A stretch of 11,331 nucleotides of DNA from Candidatus Campbellbacteria bacterium CG10_big_fil_rev_8_21_14_0_10_35_52 (lineage in GTDB: Bacteria > Patescibacteriota > Minisyncoccia > Phycocordibacterales > UBA2163): positions 1,204 to 12,534 of the forward strand of contig PFAA01000010.1 of the NCBI GenBank assembly GCA_002778715.1. The letters run 5' to 3'. Numbering within the stretch: position 1 is the stretch's first letter; every line of letters begins with the position of its first letter. Under the pieces are notes generated by a model. The model searched no databases. It worked only from the letters and a program-made list of their open reading frames with translations, and was not told where the DNA came from. This document shows positions 6,153-11,331 of this stretch, in pieces. The position numbers were made by a program, and so were the translations under genes.

Positions 6153-8066
6153 ATGTCAAAAAGCAGAAGCAGTATAGAAGAAATGCGTCGCAGGCTATAC
6201 GCGCGCGGCGAGAAATTGAGTTTGGGCAAGCGAAAAAATTTGCGTGATATTGAATATGACGCGAAAAACGGCTGGCGCGACGATGATAATAAAATAATAG
6301 TTAAAAATTCTAAAAAAGTCCGCAGGTCATTTTTATCAACACTTCTTTTTTTGTCATTTCTTTTTTTTATAATAGCGATAGGTTTTTCTTCTTACTTTAT
6401 TTTTAACAAATCAAACATTGTATCATCGCAAAATATTGACATAAAAATAGAAGGACCAGCTACCATAAGAGGAGGAGAGGAACTCTTGCTTCAAATTGCG
6501 ATTGCAAACAAAAACAATATTCCGATAAAACTTGCCGATATGATTGTTGAATATCCTGACGGAACTCGTTCAGCTACCGATATATCGGCGGAGTTGCCTC
6601 GTTTTAGAGAGATGCTCGGTATGCTTGCTCCGGGAGAGATTAAGCAAAAAACGATAAAAGCAATACTGCTTGGCTCTGAAAATACACAGCAGGATATTAA
6701 AGTTACAATAGAATACAGAATAGACGGTTCCCGTTCCATTTTTTTCACAGAGAAAGTGTATAGAGTTACAATTATATCTTCACCGCTTAGTATTTTAGTA
6801 TCAGCGCTTGATGAAATCACATCAGGCCAGCAAGTTGAATTTAATATTGAGATTGTGTCTAATTCAAACACGCTGATAAAGGACGCGCTTTTATCAGTTG
6901 AATATCCTTTTGGATTTGAGTTTGTATCCTCTTCTCCCGAGCCGTCTTTTACGGATAGCGTGTGGAGTTTGGGAGATATACAACCTGAAGGAAAAAGAAA
7001 TGTAAAACTTCAAGGAATCATTGTCGGAGAGGATGAAGAAGAGAGAGCTTTCAGATTTTCAAGTGGTGTTGCAAAAGAGAATGACGAAAAAGAGCTCGGA
7101 GTAACTTTTATTACTGCAATGAAATCCATAGTGATAAAGAAACCGTTTGTGGGAATAGACCTTGCGTTAGATGGAGACAGAGCGTCTGAATATATTTCCG
7201 CGGCTGGAAATAAAATACGCGCCGATATAATGTGGATAAATAATACGCCGATAAAGGTTTCAGATGTGGAGATAGAAGTTAAATTAAGTGGAACGCCTCT
7301 TGATAAATTTTCAATATCCGCAGATAAAGGTTTTTACAGGTCAATTGACAACACTATCATATACAGCGGAGAAACAGACAGCGACTTAATCTCCATTAAT
7401 CCCGGAGAATCTGGAAGAGCGACCTTTTCTTTCGCTTCACTCGGTATTTCATCAGGAAATATATTCAAGAACCCCGAAATGTTTATTGACATAAGCGTTA
7501 GAGGAAAGATGATGTCTGAAGACCAAGTTCCGCGGAAAATCAATTCAACGCTATCTCGCGTGGTAAAATTATCCTCTGACCTTATTTTGACATCTCGCGC
7601 AGTATATTTTACTGGACCGTTTACAAATATTGGGACAATACCGCCCAAAGCTGAAAGTGAAACAACATATACGATAATCTGGACAATTACCAATTCTTCA
7701 AATATCGTTGATAATACAATAGTTACGGCGACCCTGCCTTCTTATATAAGATGGACGGGACAGACAAGTCCCTCAGATGAATCAATAACATTTAATCCAA
7801 TAGGGGGTAAAATTATTTGGGATGTCGGAACTATTAAGCCAAGAAGCGGTATTTTAAGCGAAGGACAGCGAGAAGTCGCTTTTCAAGTGTCTCTTCTTCC
7901 GAGTATCGGACAAATAAACAGTTCGCCGATTCTTGTGAATGAACAAGAGATAATTGGTTTTGACAGATTTACGAATAAAGAAATAGGCGGTGTTAAAAGA
8001 GCGCTTACAACACAGTTGAGCACCGACCCGAGTTTCCCGAATAATGGAGCAAATGTCGCAGAATAA
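6153..8066 (+). CDS. Membrane-anchored protein with a large extracellular beta-sandwich-like region, function unknown
   Basis: 637 aa. Residues 1-58 are strongly charged and basic (MRRRLYARGEKLSLGKRKNLRDIEYD, ending KKVRR), followed by one hydrophobic segment at about 59-84. Positive charge before it predicts a cytosolic N-terminus and an exported C-terminus. The exported part has no aromatic-rich core or catalytic motif that I recognise. It reads as alternating beta strands that divide into about four modules (roughly 96-206, 207-330, 331-473, 474-637). Phrases such as WTITNSSNIVDNTIVTATLPSYIRW and VEYPFGFEFVSSSPEPSF recall DUF11/CARDB-like Ig-fold repeats seen in surface proteins. There is no cysteine anywhere in the protein and no sorting signal at the C-terminus. 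A role in the cell envelope or in attachment is inference. There is no Shine-Dalgarno before ATG 6153. Confidence 0.85.
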   Translation: MSKSRSSIEEMRRRLYARGEKLSLGKRKNLRDIEYDAKNGWRDDDNKIIVKNSKKVRRSFLSTLLFLSFLFFIIAIGFSSYFIFNKSNIVSSQNIDIKIEGPATIRGGEELLLQIAIANKNNIPIKLADMIVEYPDGTRSATDISAELPRFREMLGMLAPGEIKQKTIKAILLGSENTQQDIKVTIEYRIDGSRSIFFTEKVYRVTIISSPLSILVSALDEITSGQQVEFNIEIVSNSNTLIKDALLSVEYPFGFEFVSSSPEPSFTDSVWSLGDIQPEGKRNVKLQGIIVGEDEEERAFRFSSGVAKENDEKELGVTFITAMKSIVIKKPFVGIDLALDGDRASEYISAAGNKIRADIMWINNTPIKVSDVEIEVKLSGTPLDKFSISADKGFYRSIDNTIIYSGETDSDLISINPGESGRATFSFASLGISSGNIFKNPEMFIDISVRGKMMSEDQVPRKINSTLSRVVKLSSDLILTSRAVYFTGPFTNIGTIPPKAESETTYTIIWTITNSSNIVDNTIVTATLPSYIRWTGQTSPSDESITFNPIGGKIIWDVGTIKPRSGILSEGQREVAFQVSLLPSIGQINSSPILVNEQEIIGFDRFTNKEIGGVKRALTTQLSTDPSFPNNGANVAE

Positions 8067-8127
8067 TTTTACGCGAAGAATTACGACTGAAAACATTTTT
8101 TATCTTCGTTGCGCGGCAAAGTAAAAT

Positions 8128-8156
8128 AGAAAAAGCGATATATTGAATAATATAAA
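8128..8156 (+). promoter_or_regulatory. Possible leaderless promoter of glyS
   Basis: TAGAAA (8128-8133, 4 of 6 to TTGACA), a 17-base spacer and TATAAA (8151-8156, 5 of 6 to TATAAT). The -10 box ends 8 bases before the glyS ATG, the same geometry as at argS, implying a leaderless message. The remaining 8067-8127 contains an imperfect CGAAGA/TCTTCG pairing with a long loop (8074-8079 and 8103-8108), too weak to call a terminator. Confidence 0.4.
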
Positions 8157-8164
8157 ATAGCATT

Positions 8165-9457
8165 ATGAAAAAAGAAGAAAATAAATTAGAAAAAATAGTA
8201 TCGCTTGCCAAAAGACGCGGTTTTGCGTATCAAGGCTCTGAAATTTACGGCGGACTTTCCGGTATGTGGGATTATGGACCGTTTGGAGTCGCGCTTAAAA
8301 ATAATATCAAAAATTTATGGTGGAAAACATTTGTTGACGAGCGTGAAAATATATACGGACTTGACGCGGCTATTATAATGAATTCAAAAGTATTGGAAGC
8401 GAGCGGACATCTTAAAAATTTTACGGAAACTCTTGTTGAATGCGATAAATGCAAAAAGCAATTCAGAGCAGACCATATTGAAGGATATAAATGCCCAGAT
8501 TGCGGAGGCGAATTGGAAAAAGAAAAGCAATTTAATGAAATGTTTGAAACAAGCATAGGCGCTTCAAAAGATTCTTCATCTGTCGTGTATTTGCGGCCAG
8601 AAACAGCGCAAGGGATATTTACGAATTTTAAAAATATTATAGATTCATTTCATCCGCGGCTTCCGTTTGGCATCGCTCAAATCGGCAAAGCGTTTAGAAA
8701 TGAAATAAACGCGCGAGATTTTCTTTTTCGCGCTCGCGAGTTTGAACAGATGGAAATAGAGTTTTTCATAAATCCGCCGGTAAATGACGAATGGAAGAAA
8801 TATTTTGAAGATTGGAGAAAATTGATATTGAAGTGGTTGAATAAAATAGGTTTTACGAAAGATATTATTTATGAATCGGAAGTTTCCGACAAAGATAGGG
8901 CTCATTATTCAAAAAAAACTATTGATTTTGAGTATGATTTTCCGTTTGGTAGAGGAGAGTTGCTCGGTCTTGCTTATAGGACGGATTATGATTTAAAAAA
9001 TCACAAACTTGATTATTTTGACGACAAGACGGGTGAGAGATTTATTCCGCATGTGATAGAACCGTCATTTGGCGTGGATAGGATGGTGTTTGCCGTATTA
9101 TCGCAAGCTTATACGGAAGATAATTTAGGCGATGAAGTAAGAACTTATCTTAAATTACCCGCCAACATCGCGCCAATCAAAGCCGCATTTTTTCCGCTTC
9201 TTAAAAACAAAATAGAGCTTGTAAAAAAAGCGCGCAAGATATTTGAGATGATTAAAAAAGAAATCCCGCATATATTGTTTGACGATAACGGCAATATAGG
9301 CAAGCGATACAGAAGGCAGGATGAGATAGGCACTCCGCATTGCATAACAATTGATTTTGATACTATGCAAGACGGTTCTGTAACGCTTCGTGACCGCGAT
9401 ACAGGCAAACAAAAAAGAATTAAAATTGAAGAAATTATTTCATATATTTCAGTATAG
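8165..9457 (+). CDS. glyS: Glycyl-tRNA synthetase, alpha2 (single-chain) type
   Basis: Class II synthetase charging tRNA-Gly, of the homodimeric type found in archaea, eukaryotes and part of the bacteria, not the alpha2beta2 GlyQ/GlyS type. The start EKIVSLAKRRGFAYQGSEIYGGLSGMWDYGPFG is diagnostic. A four-cysteine zinc site (C93, C96, C110, C113) sits in the usual insertion. RPETAQGIFTNF (144-155), motif 2 FRNE (177-180) with ARDFLFRAREFEQMEIEFF, and motif 3 with GVDR (R306) are all present. The C-terminal anticodon-binding domain includes GNIGKRYRRQDEIGTPHC and VTLRDRDTG. At 430 aa it is slightly compact but complete. It has no Shine-Dalgarno. It follows the membrane protein gene by 98 bases and precedes the permease-like gene by 20 bases. 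Confidence 0.96.
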   Translation: MKKEENKLEKIVSLAKRRGFAYQGSEIYGGLSGMWDYGPFGVALKNNIKNLWWKTFVDERENIYGLDAAIIMNSKVLEASGHLKNFTETLVECDKCKKQFRADHIEGYKCPDCGGELEKEKQFNEMFETSIGASKDSSSVVYLRPETAQGIFTNFKNIIDSFHPRLPFGIAQIGKAFRNEINARDFLFRAREFEQMEIEFFINPPVNDEWKKYFEDWRKLILKWLNKIGFTKDIIYESEVSDKDRAHYSKKTIDFEYDFPFGRGELLGLAYRTDYDLKNHKLDYFDDKTGERFIPHVIEPSFGVDRMVFAVLSQAYTEDNLGDEVRTYLKLPANIAPIKAAFFPLLKNKIELVKKARKIFEMIKKEIPHILFDDNGNIGKRYRRQDEIGTPHCITIDFDTMQDGSVTLRDRDTGKQKRIKIEEIISYISV

Positions 9458-9477
9458 TGTTATTATTATATAACGGT

Positions 9478-10566
9478 ATGGAACATCCTAAAAATGTAAA
9501 TATTACGATAAGTTCAGGCACAATCATAAAGAGTATTTTATTCGCGCTTTTAATCGGTGCTTTGTTTTTCTTGAAAGACCTCGTTCTTATAGTAATGACG
9601 GCAATTGTCATAGCGTCTGCGATTGAGCCAATAACAAAATGGTTCATTTCATACAAAGTGCCAAGGATAGTCGCTGTTTTATTGATATATGTAATCTTTA
9701 TTCTTTTATTTTTAAGCATTTTTTATTTTTTCGCTCCGCCATTGCTTCAAGAGATGACAAATTTCTCCGTATTTCTGCCAAATTACACCGGTCTTTTTAA
9801 TATATCGGATAAAATCGGAGGAGGTTTTATAAATAGTTTGGATATTATAGAAAAAAATTTTTCTTTAAAAGACGCATTATTTAATATTCAGTCATCATTT
9901 ACGAATATATCGGAAGGATTTATTAAGACAGCGAGCGTTGTGTTTGGAGGCGCGCTGAGTTTTGTGCTTATAATCATATTTTCTTTTTATTTTGCCGTGC
10001 AAAAAAAAGGCATTGATAATTTTCTTCGCGTTGTAACGCCGGTTAGACATCAGAAATATATACTTGATTTATGGAATCGTTCTCAAGCAAAGATAGGATT
10101 ATGGATGCAGGGACAGTTGATACTCGCTGTCGTCGTCGGTATGCTGGTATATATAGGGCTTACGATTTTTGATGTAAGATATGCGCTTTTGCTCGCTGTG
10201 CTTGCTGGCGTATTTGAGCTTATACCACTTTTTGGTGCTGTTTTGGCGGCAATTCCGGCTGTAATAATAGCTTTTATTGACGGAGGCATAACACTTGGTC
10301 TTTTGATTACGGGACTTTATCTTATCATTCAGCAATTTGAAAATCATCTTATTTATCCTTTAGTTGTAACAAAAGTCGTCGGCGTGCCGCCTCTTCTTGT
10401 TATTTTAGCTCTTATTATAGGCGCGCAATTTGCCGGATTTTTAGGAATTATATTGTCTGTTCCAATCGCGGCGATTGTTCAGGAACTTATTAAAGATATA
10501 CAGCGCGAGAAGGAAATATCTTTAGAAAAATATTCTCGCGAAAGGCATATTGATAGCGTTCAGTAG
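9478..10566 (+). CDS. AI-2E/PerM-family membrane protein
   Basis: Integral membrane protein of the AI-2E transporter (PerM/YdiK/TqsA) superfamily. Members have been linked to autoinducer-2 export, sodium/proton antiport and other efflux, so no substrate is assigned. Hydrophobic segments lie at about 16-32, 35-50, 62-88, 152-174 and 206-230, then a dense C-terminal block at about 235-335. The family signature is clear: FELIPLFGAVLAAIPAVIIA (246-265) and ENHLIYPLVVTKVVGVPPLLVILALIIGAQ. The non-membrane stretch 92-150 between segments is typical. I choose ATG 9478 (362 aa). A GTG at 9457, overlapping the glyS stop, would add LLLYNG and allow translational coupling, and cannot be excluded. It is tightly downstream of glyS. 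Confidence 0.88.
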   Translation: MEHPKNVNITISSGTIIKSILFALLIGALFFLKDLVLIVMTAIVIASAIEPITKWFISYKVPRIVAVLLIYVIFILLFLSIFYFFAPPLLQEMTNFSVFLPNYTGLFNISDKIGGGFINSLDIIEKNFSLKDALFNIQSSFTNISEGFIKTASVVFGGALSFVLIIIFSFYFAVQKKGIDNFLRVVTPVRHQKYILDLWNRSQAKIGLWMQGQLILAVVVGMLVYIGLTIFDVRYALLLAVLAGVFELIPLFGAVLAAIPAVIIAFIDGGITLGLLITGLYLIIQQFENHLIYPLVVTKVVGVPPLLVILALIIGAQFAGFLGIILSVPIAAIVQELIKDIQREKEISLEKYSRERHIDSVQ

Positions 10567-10602
10567 TTTATATAAATCGCGCAAAACAAAAATTACTGAA
10601 AT

Positions 10603-11331
10603 ATGAATAAAAATTTTTATTTAACAACGACGCTTCCGTATGTAAATGCAAAGCCGCATATAGGCGCGGCGTATGAATTTGTCATTGCCGATATTATCGC
10701 GAGATACAATAGAGTCATCGGGAAGCAAGTATTTTTCAATATCGGAGTTGACGAACATGGACAAAAAGTTTATACGAAAGCGCTTGAAAGAAAACAAGAC
10801 CCACAAAAATATACAGATGAGTATGCTAAGCGATTTCGGGCTCTAAAAAACACGCTTAATTTAAGTTACGATAATTTTATACGAACAACAGACAGTCATC
10901 ATAAAAAATCCGCGCAAAAATTTTGGAAGAAAAGTTTCGCGAAAGGCGATATTTATAAAAAATTATATAAAATAAAATATTGCATCGGATGCGAAATGGA
11001 AAAAACCGATTCCGAACTTGTAAATAATCGCTGTCCAGAACATCCTAACCAAAAGATTGAGATTATTGAAGAAGAAAATTATTTTTTTAAATTTTCAAAA
11101 TATCAAAAGCCGCTTTTGGAATTTTATGAAAAAAATCCGTATTTTGTCGTTCCCGATTTTAGATTTAATGAAATTAAAAAATTTGTAAAGCGAGGTCTAA
11201 AAGATTTTAGTATATCGCGTCTCAAATCAAAAATGCCTTGGGGGGTGGCGGTGCCGGATGATGATGAACATATAATGTATGTTTGGTTTGACGCTCTTGT
11301 AAATTACATATCAGCGATCGGCTGGCCGGAT
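10603..11331 (+). CDS. metG: Methionyl-tRNA synthetase, N-terminal part (cut by the window end)
   Basis: The first 243 codons are open to the window edge. Class I synthetase charging tRNA-Met, including the initiator. Visible: the LPYVNAKPHIGAAYEF nucleotide-binding motif (HIGH position H19-I-G-A22) and GVDEHGQKV (48-56). A zinc knuckle follows with C127, C130, C144 and H147 (YCIGCE and CPEH). Then come EENYFFKFSKYQ, RGLKDFSISR, and VPDDDEHIMYVWFDALVNYISA, the stretch before the KMSKS region. The single CxxC...CxxH knuckle fits the one-zinc MetRS class. The KMSKS loop and anticodon domain lie beyond the window. The start lies 36 bases after the AI-2E gene with no Shine-Dalgarno; a TATAAA at 10571-10576 is a weak -10 candidate. 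Confidence 0.95.
   Translation, partial: MNKNFYLTTTLPYVNAKPHIGAAYEFVIADIIARYNRVIGKQVFFNIGVDEHGQKVYTKALERKQDPQKYTDEYAKRFRALKNTLNLSYDNFIRTTDSHHKKSAQKFWKKSFAKGDIYKKLYKIKYCIGCEMEKTDSELVNNRCPEHPNQKIEIIEEENYFFKFSKYQKPLLEFYEKNPYFVVPDFRFNEIKKFVKRGLKDFSISRLKSKMPWGVAVPDDDEHIMYVWFDALVNYISAIGWPD

Noticed and set aside
6072..8075. The 11-mer AATTTTACGCG occurs on both sides of the membrane protein gene (6072-6082 and 8065-8075), like attachment or target-site repeats.
   Set aside because: Repeated 11-mers are expected by chance in 11 kb, and the gene shows no sign of mobility.
246..10566. UGA recoding (as in Gracilibacteria/Absconditabacteria).
   Set aside because: No frame contains an internal TGA and tryptophan is TGG throughout. 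TGA is not used as a stop in the six complete genes either, but six is too few to conclude anything.

Overview
The window looks like a piece of chromosome from a Patescibacteria (Candidate Phyla Radiation) bacterium, probably Parcubacteria-like. Reasons: low G+C (about a third by eye, with A/T-rich codon choice throughout); tightly packed, single-strand gene order; start codons almost without Shine-Dalgarno sequences; a short RecO with no zinc module; an archaeal/eukaryotic-like (type 2) isoleucyl-tRNA synthetase; and a hypothetical membrane-anchored, cysteine-free beta-domain protein of a kind common in that radiation. This placement is inferred from protein character, not from a marker tree. 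No coding frame needs UGA recoded; the six complete genes end in TAA (four) or TAG (two).

Layout, all on the + strand. 1-245: A/T-rich non-coding leader with two hairpins. The second (205-229) is a good intrinsic terminator whose T-run runs straight into a TATAAT box (231-236), only 9 bases before the argS start. 246-1937: argS, carrying a perfect 13-bp palindrome (778-808) read in frame as protein. 1939-5412: ileS, one base after argS, with a complete histidine-phosphatase domain inserted between the two halves of what looks like a zinc knuckle. 5461-6051: recO. 6052-6152: intergenic with two different heptamer repeats around a promoter-like sequence. 6153-8066: single-pass membrane protein with a large extracellular beta-sandwich-like region, function unknown. 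8165-9457: glyS (alpha2-type glycyl-tRNA synthetase). 9478-10566: AI-2E/PerM-family membrane protein. 10603-11331: 5' part of metG, running off the window.

Four of the seven genes are aminoacyl-tRNA synthetases (Arg, Ile, Gly, Met), so the region is mainly a translation housekeeping cluster; recO (recombinational repair) and two envelope proteins are interspersed. argS-ileS are almost certainly one transcript. The others are close enough for read-through, but promoter-like sequences precede argS, the membrane protein and glyS. The two most notable points are the phosphatase domain inside IleRS and the palindromic element inside the argS reading frame.
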